Source of the DNA: Paludibacterium sp. B53371
GTDB lineage: Bacteria; Pseudomonadota; Gammaproteobacteria; Burkholderiales; Chromobacteriaceae
Direction: 5' to 3'
NCBI RefSeq assembly: GCF_018802765.1
Contig: NZ_CP069163.1
Location: 1,994,311 to 2,058,310 of the forward strand
Length of the DNA stretch: 64,000 bases
Shown one piece after another: positions 17,398 to 25,596 of the stretch. The notes beneath the pieces are model-generated. The model saw nothing but the letters and a program-made list of their open reading frames with translations. It had not been told where the DNA came from and did not search any database. Position numbers and translations under genes: made by a program. The number at the start of each line of letters is the position of its first letter. Position 1 is the stretch's first letter.

Positions 17398-18686
17398 TGT
17401 GTCTGTCTATTCATGATTGTCATGTCCTGCAACAACGCCCCGGCAGCGGCAACGCCACTGCGCACAGCCCCCTCCAGCGTCGCCGGATACAGCCCCTGAC
17501 ACCAGTCTCCGGCGAGATAACACGATGCCGCATTCAGACGCACCCCAGGCCTGACCATGCCGGGAGTAGCAGCAAACGTCGCCCGGCGCTCGACCAGCAC
17601 CTTCGACCACACCGGCGCAGGCAGATCCGGCCGGATGCGGCGCACATCGGCCAGCACGGCCTCGGCCAGTGCCAGCGCCCCCTCGGGCAATCGCCCCGCC
17701 TGTGGCGCACTGATCACCGCAGCCAGCATGCCAGCCTCGCCGCACAGGGCTTCACGATCAAACAGCCAGTCGGCCGTGCCTTCGCGCAGGCCGATCATCG
17801 GCCGCGGCAACTGCGGCGCCTGAGCGAAGCGCAGGTATACGGTATATATCGGCCAATAATCCAGCTTCTTGACAGCCGCCGGCAGCAAATCGTCCGGCAG
17901 CAGATGAGGCAGATGATACGGGGCGCAGGCCACGATGGCCGCATCGAAAGGCTGCCCGTCCACCCTCACCCCCTGCCCGGCTGCCTGCAACTGCCCGACG
18001 CGCTGCCCCAGACACAGCGTGGCGCCCTGCGCCGCCAGCCAGGCCAGCGCCGGCTCGGGAAACAGCGCGGACAGATCGGTGCGCGGCAGCATCATGTCAC
18101 TCGCGGCGCGACGCGCACCCAGACTGTCACGCAAGACGGCCGCCAGTACCGACATGGCGGCCTGCTCCGGCGGCGTATTCAGCGCCGACAGCACCAGGGG
18201 GCGCCAGAATACCTGTTGCAGCGCGGCCCCCTGCCCCTGCTGCTGCAGCCACTCGGCGACGGTCTGATCCGCAGCAACCTGCCAGCCCGACAGGGCCAGC
18301 CGTCCGAGCGCCCGCAGCAACTGCCCCTTGCCGGACCAGGGCAAGCCCCGGGCCGAAAGCAGGCCGGCAAGCAGATGCCAGGGCGCCGGCCAGGACGGGC
18401 AACGCATCTGCAAACCATCGGCCTGCCACCAGTTCAGCGGCAGCCGGTGCAGCAGCCGATCCGGATCGGCGCCGACCTTGCGCATCAGTTGCCAGCAGGT
18501 CTCATAGGCCCCGAGCAAAATGTGCTGACCGTTATCGACATGATTGCCGTCACTGGAAACACGGCGCGCCCGACCACCCGCCTGGCGACCGGCCTCGAAC
18601 AAGGTCAGGTCGGCCTGACCGGCCAGTTCAACGGCGGCAGCCAGTCCGGCCCAGCCGGCCCCGATGACGGCCACCCGTGGCTTCAT
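17394..18686 (-). CDS. hpnE: Hydroxysqualene dehydroxylase HpnE
   Basis: This 430-residue FAD-dependent amine-oxidase-like enzyme has the dinucleotide motif VAVIGAGWAGLAAAVEL followed by FEAGRQAGGRARR. The C-terminal FAD segment (CYLAGDWCQGLYPATLEGAVRSG, split here as CYLAGDW and ATLEGAVRSG) is present. HpnE reduces hydroxysqualene to squalene, the last of three steps from farnesyl diphosphate. Start at 18686 overlaps hpnD by ATGA. The full hpnC-hpnD-hpnE set is contiguous; no squalene-hopene cyclase is visible in this window. Confidence 0.92.
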   Translation of the reverse strand: MKPRVAVIGAGWAGLAAAVELAGQADLTLFEAGRQAGGRARRVSSDGNHVDNGQHILLGAYETCWQLMRKVGADPDRLLHRLPLNWWQADGLQMRCPSWPAPWHLLAGLLSARGLPWSGKGQLLRALGRLALSGWQVAADQTVAEWLQQQGQGAALQQVFWRPLVLSALNTPPEQAAMSVLAAVLRDSLGARRAASDMMLPRTDLSALFPEPALAWLAAQGATLCLGQRVGQLQAAGQGVRVDGQPFDAAIVACAPYHLPHLLPDDLLPAAVKKLDYWPIYTVYLRFAQAPQLPRPMIGLREGTADWLFDREALCGEAGMLAAVISAPQAGRLPEGALALAEAVLADVRRIRPDLPAPVWSKVLVERRATFAATPGMVRPGVRLNAASCYLAGDWCQGLYPATLEGAVRSGVAAAGALLQDMTIMNRQTQ

Positions 18687-19528
18687 GGCCGGTAGCCGAA
18701 GGTCCAGGTCTTCCATGCCAGCCACAGCTTGCGCAGCGGCGTCAGCGACAGCCGCTGGTTCAGGACTTTTTCCGGGCCGTCCAGCAGGATTTCCGCCAGC
18801 GTGGCGCGATAGATCGCCGCCATCAGCAATCCGGCCCGCTGCGCCTTGCGATCAGCCGGCGGCAACAGCGCCCAGGCCTGGCGGTAATAGTCCTGCGCCC
18901 GCTCAATCTGGAATTGCATCAGACGCGCGAAGGCATCGCTTTCACGGCCATGCTGCAGATCCGCGGCCGGCACATCGAAGGCATGCAGATCCTCGATCGG
19001 CAGATAGATGCGGCCACGCCGGGCATCTTCGCCGACATCCCGGATAATATTGGTCAGTTGCAGCGCCACGCCGAGCCGGTCGGCATACTGCAAGGTGGCG
19101 GCATCGCTGAAACCGAAAATGCGCGCCGACAGCTCCCCCACCACGCCGGCAACCCGGCGGCAGTAGCGCAGCAAATCCTCGAAACGCTCATAACGGGCAA
19201 ACTTCAGATCCATCTCCATGCCATCAATGATTTCCAGCATGGCTTCCTTCGGCAGCGCAAACGACGACACATGCGGCGCCAGCGCCTGGGTCACCGGATG
19301 ACCGGGGCGACCGTCGTACAGACGGCCGATCTCTTCACGCCACCAGGCCAGTTTGGCATGGGCCACCTCATGCTCGAGCGTTTCGTCGACCACATCGTCG
19401 ACCTCGCGGCAAAAGGCATACAGCGCCGTGATCGCCAGGCGCCGGGCATCGGGCAGAAAACGGAAACTGTAGTAGAAGCTGGAGCCACTGGCTGCAGCCT
19501 TGTCCTGGCAATATTGCTCGGGCGTCAC
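18683..19528 (-). CDS. hpnD: Presqualene diphosphate synthase HpnD
   Basis: This 281-residue trans-isoprenyl diphosphate synthase joins two farnesyl diphosphates into presqualene diphosphate. Both aspartate-rich motifs are present: FCREVDDVVDE and LTNIIRDVGEDARRGR. The GTG at 19528 (VTPEQYC) is the chosen start, with AAGGAG 6 bases upstream; the longer upstream frame is low-similarity. The stop overlaps hpnE. Confidence 0.92.
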   Translation of the reverse strand: MTPEQYCQDKAAASGSSFYYSFRFLPDARRLAITALYAFCREVDDVVDETLEHEVAHAKLAWWREEIGRLYDGRPGHPVTQALAPHVSSFALPKEAMLEIIDGMEMDLKFARYERFEDLLRYCRRVAGVVGELSARIFGFSDAATLQYADRLGVALQLTNIIRDVGEDARRGRIYLPIEDLHAFDVPAADLQHGRESDAFARLMQFQIERAQDYYRQAWALLPPADRKAQRAGLLMAAIYRATLAEILLDGPEKVLNQRLSLTPLRKLWLAWKTWTFGYRP

Positions 19529-19554
19529 ACGCCTCTCCTTGTCGAAAGCATCAT

Positions 19555-20367
19555 TCAGCGCACCCGGGTGGCACGCCATATCATCCAGAGCCAATCCCGC
19601 CAGCCCAGCACCGGACGCCGGGCAAACACATTGCCACCCTGCGCATGCAGTTTCTGCAAGATACGATCGCCGCCGAGAATGATCAGCCGCAGTTCGAAAC
19701 CGATGCGACCACGCAGGCGCTTGCCCAGCGGGGCACCGGCCTGCAGCAGTTTGCGCGCGCGTTCGATCTGCTTGAGCATCAGCGGCGTCCACAGCCCGCC
19801 GGCGTCGCCGGCGGCAATCTGCGCTTCGGTGACACGGAAGCGGGCCAGATCTTCCTGCGGCAGGTAGACCCGCCCTTTCTGCCAGTCAATGGCCACATCC
19901 TGCAGGAAATTGATCAGTTGCAAGGCACTGCAGACGCCGTCGGACATGGCCACGCTGCGGGCATCGGTTTCGCCATACAGCGCCAGCATCAGCCTCCCGA
20001 CCGGATTGGCCGAACGACGGCAATAGTCGATCAGCTCGGCAAAGTTCTGATAGCGGGTTTTCTCGACATCCTGACTGAAGGCCGACAGCAGATCATAGAA
20101 CGGCGCCAGCGGCAGGGCATGGCTTTCGACCACTCGTGCCAGATCCTGCATCAGCGGCAGCGTGGCTGGCTGGCCGGCGGCGAGCAGATCGAGTTCGCTG
20201 CGCAGCGCCTGCAATGCGTCCAGCCGGGCCTGCGGCGATGCATCCCCCTCGTCGGCCAGGTCATCGGCATGGCGGGCAAAGCGGTAGATCACATGCACTG
20301 CGGCGCGCAGGCGCCTTGGCAGCAGCAGCGACCCCACCGGGAAGTTTTCGTAATGTCCGACCGACAT
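19555..20367 (-). CDS. hpnC: Hydroxysqualene synthase HpnC
   Basis: This 270-residue homolog of HpnD has the typical start MSVGHYENFPVGSLLLP. Motif one is degenerate (RFARHADDLADEGD) and motif two reads INFLQDVAIDWQKGRVYLP. HpnC converts presqualene diphosphate to hydroxysqualene. The start at 20367 lies about 25 bases after a predicted transcription start; upstream in-frame ATGs fall in the promoter. It heads the leftward operon. Confidence 0.92.
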   Translation of the reverse strand: MSVGHYENFPVGSLLLPRRLRAAVHVIYRFARHADDLADEGDASPQARLDALQALRSELDLLAAGQPATLPLMQDLARVVESHALPLAPFYDLLSAFSQDVEKTRYQNFAELIDYCRRSANPVGRLMLALYGETDARSVAMSDGVCSALQLINFLQDVAIDWQKGRVYLPQEDLARFRVTEAQIAAGDAGGLWTPLMLKQIERARKLLQAGAPLGKRLRGRIGFELRLIILGGDRILQKLHAQGGNVFARRPVLGWRDWLWMIWRATRVR

Positions 20368-20398
20368 AGTGTGCGTTATGACGAGTGGCAAACCTCGC

Positions 20399-20404
20399 AT
20401 TATA
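20399..20404 (-). promoter_or_regulatory. -10 element of the hpnCDE operon
   Basis: A perfect TATAAT on the minus strand lies about 32 bases before the hpnC ATG. No good -35 was found at 16-18 bases. Confidence 0.5.
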
Positions 20405-20534
20405 ACCGAGCCACTGCGGAAAGACTGCTGCAAAACCTGCCCGTGGCCTGTCGGATGTTCATAACCGAAAATGCAGTGCAATTGGTTTTTATATAAAACT
20501 TTGTTCTATTTATTCGCACAATGAAAGGATTGCC

Positions 20535-20696
20535 ATGTATGTGATCTTGCTCATTTTCGGCATTCTTCATGTCATCCCTGCCCGCGCCGAACTGCCGGGC
20601 TATCTGCACCCGCTGGCACCTTCACAGGGGCTGATGGAGTCCCTGATTTACCCCATGCGCCAGTTGCTGGCCATCCTGGCTCAAACCCCGCTGTAA
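20535..20696 (+). CDS. Small exported peptide 1 of a three-gene cluster
   Basis: A 53-residue ORF. The first ~18 residues look like a signal peptide (MYVILLIFGILHVIPARA) with ARA-EL cleavage, leaving about 35 residues rich in Leu and Pro with an amphipathic end (MRQLLAILAQTPL). No Cys is present. AAGGA lies 7 bases upstream. Possible promoter elements are TTGGTT (20482-20487) and TCTATT (20505-20510). It is followed after 17 bases by peptide 2 on the same strand. Function unknown. Confidence 0.6.
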   Translation: MYVILLIFGILHVIPARAELPGYLHPLAPSQGLMESLIYPMRQLLAILAQTPL

Positions 20697-20713
20697 TGCC
20701 CAAGGAAAACACC

Positions 20714-20905
20714 ATGAACCCTCGTCACCTCGTCATCCTGCTGATTCCGCTGCTGCTGGCCGGCGCGGTACAGGCAGAGACCCTGCGCCACCTCAATCTG
20801 ACCCGCAGCCAGCTGCAGCGCATCATCACCTGCAATCTGGCCACTGGCTGGTACTGCAGCCGTCTGATCATGCATGAACAGAAACCCGCCGCCAGCAACC
20901 ACTGA
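20714..20905 (+). CDS. Small exported Cys peptide 2, C-x5-WYC motif
   Basis: A 63-residue ORF with signal peptide (NPRHLVILLIPLLLAGAVQA, cleavage AVQA-ET) and a mature peptide of about 42 residues. The two Cys lie in CNLATGWYC and could form a disulfide. The ATG at 20714 is preceded by AAGGAAAACACC; an upstream ATG overlapping the peptide 1 stop is less likely. The motif C-x5-WYC recurs in peptide 3, and the intergenic sequence before the start is also similar, which suggests duplication. Function unknown. Confidence 0.7.
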   Translation: MNPRHLVILLIPLLLAGAVQAETLRHLNLTRSQLQRIITCNLATGWYCSRLIMHEQKPAASNH

Positions 20906-20922
20906 CCCCCGGAGGAAACACC

Positions 20923-21141
20923 ATGTCCCGGCGATATTCCGCAGCCACCCTGCTGCTTGCCCTACTACTTGCCCTGCTGCCCTCTCTGGCCCGTGCCGGC
21001 CAAAGCACCGTCCGGCCAGCCCAGCACGACCGGCACAGTCTGCTGAGCTGCAGCATGCCCAACGCCTGGTACTGTCAGGTGCTGCTGCGCAAAAAGGGAC
21101 TGCGGCCCAGCCCGCCCGTCCCGCTCAATTCACTTTTTTGA
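20923..21141 (+). CDS. Small exported Cys peptide 3, C-x5-WYC motif
   Basis: A 72-residue ORF with a classical signal peptide (RRYSAATLLLALLLALLPSL then ARA-GQ) and a basic mature peptide of about 47 residues. Cys lie in CSMPNAWYC, spaced exactly as in peptide 2, followed by QVLLRKKG and a Pro-rich tail. GGAGGAAACACC precedes the ATG. The cluster of three ends about 20 bases before a tRNA promoter; no hairpin terminator is seen after it. It could be a small secreted or periplasmic factor; I do not recognise the family. Confidence 0.7.
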   Translation: MSRRYSAATLLLALLLALLPSLARAGQSTVRPAQHDRHSLLSCSMPNAWYCQVLLRKKGLRPSPPVPLNSLF

Positions 21142-21160
21142 ACTTTTTTCACCAAACCCC

Positions 21161-21189
21161 TTTACAGCAGAAAATGCTGTCCCTATAAT
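21161..21189 (+). promoter_or_regulatory. tRNA operon promoter
   Basis: TTTACA (21161-21166) and TATAAT (21184-21189) with a 17-base spacer lie about 21 bases before the first tRNA. Confidence 0.85.
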
Positions 21190-21210
21190 GCGCCCCACTG
21201 TTCGCAGTAC

Positions 21211-21286
<76 letters not shown>

Positions 21287-21288
21287 CA

Positions 21289-21363
21289 GTCCCTATAGTT
21301 TAGCGGTTAGAACACTGCCCTTTCACGGCGGCGGCCGGGGTTCGATTCCCCGTGGGGACGCCA
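21289..21363 (+). tRNA. tRNA-Glu (TTC)
   Basis: A 75-base tRNA starting GTCCCTATAG with anticodon TTC in CCCTTTCACGG, T loop GGTTCGATTCC, and encoded CCA. It lies two bases after tRNA-Ala, so both come from one transcript. Confidence 0.95.
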
Positions 21364-21372
21364 GATCCAGAC

Positions 21373-21406
21373 AAAAGCCCGATCATCCGATCGGGCTTTT
21401 TCTTTG
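21373..21406 (+). terminator. Terminator of the tRNA-Ala/tRNA-Glu operon
   Basis: AAAGCCCGATC-atcc-GATCGGGCTTT followed by a T-rich run, 10 bases after tRNA-Glu. Confidence 0.92.
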
Positions 21407-21419
21407 TCCATTCCGACAC

Positions 21420-21451
21420 AAAAAAAAGCGCGGAGCCATCAGGCACCGCGC
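21420..21451 (-). terminator. Terminator of the second metNIQ operon
   Basis: On the minus strand GCGCGGTGCC-tgat-GGCTCCGCGC is followed by eight T. It lies about 70 bases after the metQ stop. Confidence 0.88.
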
Positions 21452-21519
21452 CAGTTTCACCAAGGAAACCGCAGGTAGGGAACATCAGGAGACCCAGCCT
21501 CGGCCAGGTCAGCCATTAA

Positions 21520-22302
21520 TCAGAAAGCCGGTACGACCGCCCCCTTGTACTTCTGCTCGATAAACTGACGGACTTCCGGCGAATTCAGCACCGCAGCCAG
21601 CTTCTTCACGGCCGGGGCATTCTTGTTGTCCGGACGGGCCACCAGCAGGTTGGCATAAGCCGAGGTGCCATTTTCCAGGGCAATCGCATCACGGGTCGGT
21701 ACCAGCTTGGCTTCCAGCGCATAGTTGGTGTTGATCACCGCCAGATCGACCTGATCCAGCACGCGCGGCAACACGGCGGCATCCAGTTCGCGAATCTTCA
21801 GCTGCTTCGGATTGCTGACGATGTCCCGCGTCGTGGCCAGCAGGTTATGCGCATCCTTCAGCGTGATCAGCCCCTTGTGTTGCAGCAGCAGCAAGGCGCG
21901 GCCGACGTTGGACGGATCATTCGGAATGGCGATGGTGGCACCGCTCTGCACCTGGGCCAGACCCTTGACGCGATGCGAGTAGATACCGAAGGGCTCGACA
22001 TGTACCGGCACCACCCCGACCAGATTGGTGCCATGACTCTGGTTGTACTTGTCCAGATACGGCTGATGCTGGAAGAAGTTCACGTCAATGCGCTTCTCGC
22101 TCACCTGTACATTCGGCTGCACATAGTCATCAAACACCTTGACCTGCAGATCCACTCCCTGCTGCGCCAGCTTGGGTTTGACGAATTCGAGAATCTCGGC
22201 ATGCGGGATGGCGCTGGCCGCCACCGTCAGCGTCTCGGCCCGTACCGCCAGCGAAGCGAGGCCAATCAGGGCTGCAGCCAGAAAATGACGCTTTTTCAAC
22301 AT
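21520..22302 (-). CDS. metQ: D-methionine-binding protein MetQ (copy 2)
   Basis: This 260-residue NLPA-family binding protein has signal peptide LAAALIGLASLAVRA-ET without a lipobox Cys. The conserved VNFFQHQPYLDKYN and AIPNDPSNVGRALLLL segments are present. Start MLKKRHF at 22302 is favoured by AAAGGAAG upstream. It is the third gene of a complete metN-metI-metQ operon. It shares the family pattern with copy 1 but is clearly diverged, so the two systems may prefer different methionine-related ligands. Confidence 0.88.
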   Translation of the reverse strand: MLKKRHFLAAALIGLASLAVRAETLTVAASAIPHAEILEFVKPKLAQQGVDLQVKVFDDYVQPNVQVSEKRIDVNFFQHQPYLDKYNQSHGTNLVGVVPVHVEPFGIYSHRVKGLAQVQSGATIAIPNDPSNVGRALLLLQHKGLITLKDAHNLLATTRDIVSNPKQLKIRELDAAVLPRVLDQVDLAVINTNYALEAKLVPTRDAIALENGTSAYANLLVARPDNKNAPAVKKLAAVLNSPEVRQFIEQKYKGAVVPAF

Positions 22303-22357
22303 GGCACTTCCTTTCATTTCATTAGAATCACAATTCAGATGCCGGAACCATTCCGCA

Positions 22358-23017
22358 TCAACGTCGGGAAAAATGTCTCACCAGCCGGTCACCGCCCCAC
22401 TGCAGCAGCTGCACCAGCACAATCATCAGTAATACCGTGACCACCATCACATCCACCTGGAAGCGCTGATAGCCATAGCGAATCGCCAGATCCCCCAGGC
22501 CGCCGCCGCCAATCGCCCCTGCCATGGCCGAATAGGACACCAGTGCCACCGCGGTCACCGTGGCCGCGGCCAGCAAGCCGGGCATGGCCTCGGGCAACAG
22601 GGCGGACAGCACCACCTGGCGGCGGCGTGCCCCCATGGCCAGACAGGCCTCCACCACACCGTGATCCACCTCGCGCAGCACGTTTTCCACCAGCCGGGCA
22701 TAGAACGGCGTCGCAGCCACCGTCAGCGGCGGAATGGCACCTGCCACACCGATCGAGGTCCCGATCAGCCAGACGGTCAGCGGAATCATGATGATCAGCA
22801 AAATAATGAACGGTACGGAACGCAGCACGTTCACCAGCAAAGACAGCAACTGATTCAGCACCCCTTGCTGCAGCAGGCGCTGTTTGCCGGTCAGAAAAAG
22901 CAGCACCCCCAGCGGCAGACCGAGCAACACACTGAACAGCAGCGAAAACCCACTCATCACCAGGGTGTCGCGGGCGGCCTCGGCGATTTCCGGCCAGAAA
23001 ATATCGTTCAGGTTCAT
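22358..23017 (-). CDS. metI: Methionine ABC transporter permease MetI (copy 2)
   Basis: This 219-residue permease has about five membrane segments and the EAA-type loop (EACLAMGARRRQVVLSALLPE). The C-terminal SYSAMAGAIGGGGLGDLA matches MetI. The start overlaps the metN stop as ATGA. Confidence 0.92.
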   Translation of the reverse strand: MNLNDIFWPEIAEAARDTLVMSGFSLLFSVLLGLPLGVLLFLTGKQRLLQQGVLNQLLSLLVNVLRSVPFIILLIIMIPLTVWLIGTSIGVAGAIPPLTVAATPFYARLVENVLREVDHGVVEACLAMGARRRQVVLSALLPEAMPGLLAAATVTAVALVSYSAMAGAIGGGGLGDLAIRYGYQRFQVDVMVVTVLLMIVLVQLLQWGGDRLVRHFSRR

Positions 23018-24027
23018 GCCAGTACCTCATGATGGATCTGCCACTGTTCAAACTGACGCAGCACCCTGGACAAGTCGGGCACCTCGCCGACAGCTTCGAC
23101 CAGCAACTGGCCATAGGGCGTGGTCTTGATATGCCCGACCGAGCCTTGCAGGATGTTGAAATGCAGGCCGGTCTGCTGCGTGACGCGGCTGAGCACCGGC
23201 TGATGGGTCGCTTCACCGACAAAGGTCAGGCGAATGAGCGGTCCGCGCGTTTCCTGACGCAAGCGCTGCAGTGCCGATTCATCCACCAGGCCCAGTTCGC
23301 CCAGCAGGCTTTGCGTCACAGCATGGCGGGGATGCAGGAACACTTCGCTCACCGTGCCGGATTCGACAATATGGCCATGGTCCAGCACCGCCACCCGGTC
23401 ACACAGCTGGCGAATCACCGACATCTCATGGGTAATCAGTACGATGGTCAGCCCCAACTGCTGATTGATATCCGCCAGCAGTGCGAGAATCGACTGGGTG
23501 GTTTGCGGATCCAGCGCAGACGTTGCCTCATCGGACAGCAGGACCGTCGGACGATTGGCCAAAGCCCGTGCAATGCCGACCCGTTGCTTCTGCCCGCCCG
23601 ACAACTGATGCGGATAACGGTCGCCAAGGCCGGCCAGGCCCACCAGCGCCAGCAGCTCATCGACCCGTTCCCGGATCACGGCGGTGCGCCGTTCGCCGGC
23701 CAGTCGCAGCGGAAAGGCCACGTTCTGGGCCACGGTTTTGGAGTGCAGCAGATTAAAATGCTGGAAAATCATGCCAATGCGGCGGCGATGCTCCGGCAGT
23801 TCGCGTGGCGGCAAAGCGGTCAGGTCGATGCCATCGACCAGCACCTGCCCTGAATCCGGCCGCTCCAGCAGATTCAGGCAGCGGATCAGGGAACTCTTGC
23901 CGGCCCCCGAGCGTCCGATGACGCCGAAAATCTCCCCCTGCGCCACCTGCAGACTGACATCCGTCAGCGCCTGCACCGACTGGCCGCCGCTGCGGTAGGA
24001 CTTGTTGACATGCTCTATGCTAATCAC
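23014..24027 (-). CDS. metN: Methionine ABC transporter ATP-binding protein MetN (full length, copy 2)
   Basis: This 337-residue ATPase has Walker A (GRSGAGKSS), signature [15 protein letters not shown], Walker B (VLLSDEATSALD) and the MetN-specific FQHFNLL. The NIL domain fills the C-terminal ~75 residues (from RLTFVGEATHQPVLS), so methionine can inhibit transport as in E. coli. The GTG at 24027 (VISIEHVNKSY) gives the family N-terminus; an upstream ATG at 24057 with AGGA before it is an alternative. AT-rich DNA upstream probably holds the promoter. Confidence 0.92.
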   Translation of the reverse strand: MISIEHVNKSYRSGGQSVQALTDVSLQVAQGEIFGVIGRSGAGKSSLIRCLNLLERPDSGQVLVDGIDLTALPPRELPEHRRRIGMIFQHFNLLHSKTVAQNVAFPLRLAGERRTAVIRERVDELLALVGLAGLGDRYPHQLSGGQKQRVGIARALANRPTVLLSDEATSALDPQTTQSILALLADINQQLGLTIVLITHEMSVIRQLCDRVAVLDHGHIVESGTVSEVFLHPRHAVTQSLLGELGLVDESALQRLRQETRGPLIRLTFVGEATHQPVLSRVTQQTGLHFNILQGSVGHIKTTPYGQLLVEAVGEVPDLSRVLRQFEQWQIHHEVLA

Positions 24028-24153
24028 GATGAATTCCGTCTGGCTGGCAATGTGCATACTGTATCCTGCCACCCTCATTCCCGAAAATTATTTATATTTT
24101 TATTTTTATTCTTTTTAGGAATATGACATGCAAAATGAACGCCAGCAGGTCAT

Positions 24154-25563
24154 ATGAATCCAATAGGCTTTCATTCCACCCAGAGCCCCCCCATGCCCCG
24201 TTTCCCTTTTCTTGTCACGCCGTTACTGCTGGCCTCCCTGCTGTTGTCCCCCGCCAGCCAGGCTGCCGGTGCCGGCTGCGCCCTGCGCGACGGAGAGCGC
24301 CTGTTGCTGGTACAGGGCGGCCCGGCCAATCAGTGGTCGCTGCCGGCCGGCTACATCGACGGCGAGGAAACCGGCCAGCAGGCCGCGGCGCGTGAAACCC
24401 TGGAGGAGACCGGACTGGCGGTCCGCGTCGGATTGCGACTTCCGTGCTTTGGTGAATCATTCCGTCTGTACGCCTGCCAGACCCTGCAACCCATGCCGAT
24501 CAGCGATGACCGGCTCAACCTGCTGAACGCACCGCATCTGGGCAGCGAGGTCATCCAGGCGGGGCTCTTCACCCGCCAGCAGGCGGCGGCCCTGCCGCTG
24601 CGCTACCCGGCCCAGATTGCGCGCCTGTTCGACCAGCTCGACAGCATTCCGGACAGTCAGACCGAGGACCATGCGGACTTCCGTCAGGCTGCCCCGGCCA
24701 TCCAGCAGCAGGAACTACCGCTGATCCAGTCCCTGCAACAGGCCACCCCTGGCTGGGGCGGATTTTTCCGCAGCGGCAGCTTTCTTGGCGAGGTCTGGTT
24801 CTATGTCCTGTGCCTGCCCTTCGTCGCCCTGGCGCTCGGCCGCCGCTACCTGCACCGCATGGCCTACTGGCTGGCGCTGCTATCCATGCTGACCCAGGGG
24901 CTGAAATCGCTGCTGGCCCTGCCACGGCCCTTTCATTACCTGCCGGCACTGAGCGAACGCGGCGCCGCAGGCTTCGGCATGCCCAGCGGACATGCCTTCA
25001 GTGCCCTGTTTTTTCTCGGCGCACTGGCCTTCTGGTGCCGCGCCAGGCTGCCACTGAAGTGGACCCTGCCCCTGGCCCTCCTGCTGGCGACCTGGACCGC
25101 CATGGCCCGTGTCTGGCTCGGCGTACACTTCATCTCCGACGTCCTGGCCGGCCTGACGCTGGCCGCGCTGCTGATCGCGCTGGAACGCTGGCAATGGCGC
25201 CACGAAGCCCATGCCGCGCAGCCTGCCGAATGCCGGCGCCTGCCCTGGCTGCTACTGGCACTGGCCAGCCTGATCGTCGGCGTGATCACCCGACAGGCGA
25301 CACAATTGCTGCCGCTGGGTCTGGCGCTGGGTTATGCCCTGCCGACAAGGCGCGACATGCTCGGCGTCATGCGCTGGCCGGAAACCGGATGGATGCTGGC
25401 CGGGCTGCTGCTGGTGCTGGCCACGAGCCTGGGCAGCATTCAGTTGCTGACCACCTTCTGGCAGCAGGCGCTGGCGGGATTACTGGGTTTCCTGCTGCTG
25501 GGTGCCTGGGCGGCACAGGGGGCACAGTGGAGTTGGCAGGCAATACACCGCCGCAGTCGCTAG
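24154..25563 (+). CDS. Nudix hydrolase - PAP2 phosphatase fusion, membrane-bound
   Basis: A 469-residue two-domain enzyme. A signal-like hydrophobic segment (LVTPLLLASLLLSPASQA) is followed by a Nudix domain with box GYIDGEE-x7-RETLEETGL (about residues 40-150). Then comes a membrane PAP2 domain with KSLLALPRPF, GMPSGHAFSA and ARVWLGVHFISD, and further membrane segments to the end. The signal sequence suggests both active sites face the periplasm. A pairing of diphosphate hydrolysis and phosphate removal would suit lipid-linked or nucleotide substrates; the actual substrate is unknown. ATG at 24193 (MPRFPF) is an equally likely start. Confidence 0.85.
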   Translation: MNPIGFHSTQSPPMPRFPFLVTPLLLASLLLSPASQAAGAGCALRDGERLLLVQGGPANQWSLPAGYIDGEETGQQAAARETLEETGLAVRVGLRLPCFGESFRLYACQTLQPMPISDDRLNLLNAPHLGSEVIQAGLFTRQQAAALPLRYPAQIARLFDQLDSIPDSQTEDHADFRQAAPAIQQQELPLIQSLQQATPGWGGFFRSGSFLGEVWFYVLCLPFVALALGRRYLHRMAYWLALLSMLTQGLKSLLALPRPFHYLPALSERGAAGFGMPSGHAFSALFFLGALAFWCRARLPLKWTLPLALLLATWTAMARVWLGVHFISDVLAGLTLAALLIALERWQWRHEAHAAQPAECRRLPWLLLALASLIVGVITRQATQLLPLGLALGYALPTRRDMLGVMRWPETGWMLAGLLLVLATSLGSIQLLTTFWQQALAGLLGFLLLGAWAAQGAQWSWQAIHRRSR

Positions 25564-25596
25564 AATGAATGGCCAGAAGAACAAACAGGACACAGC

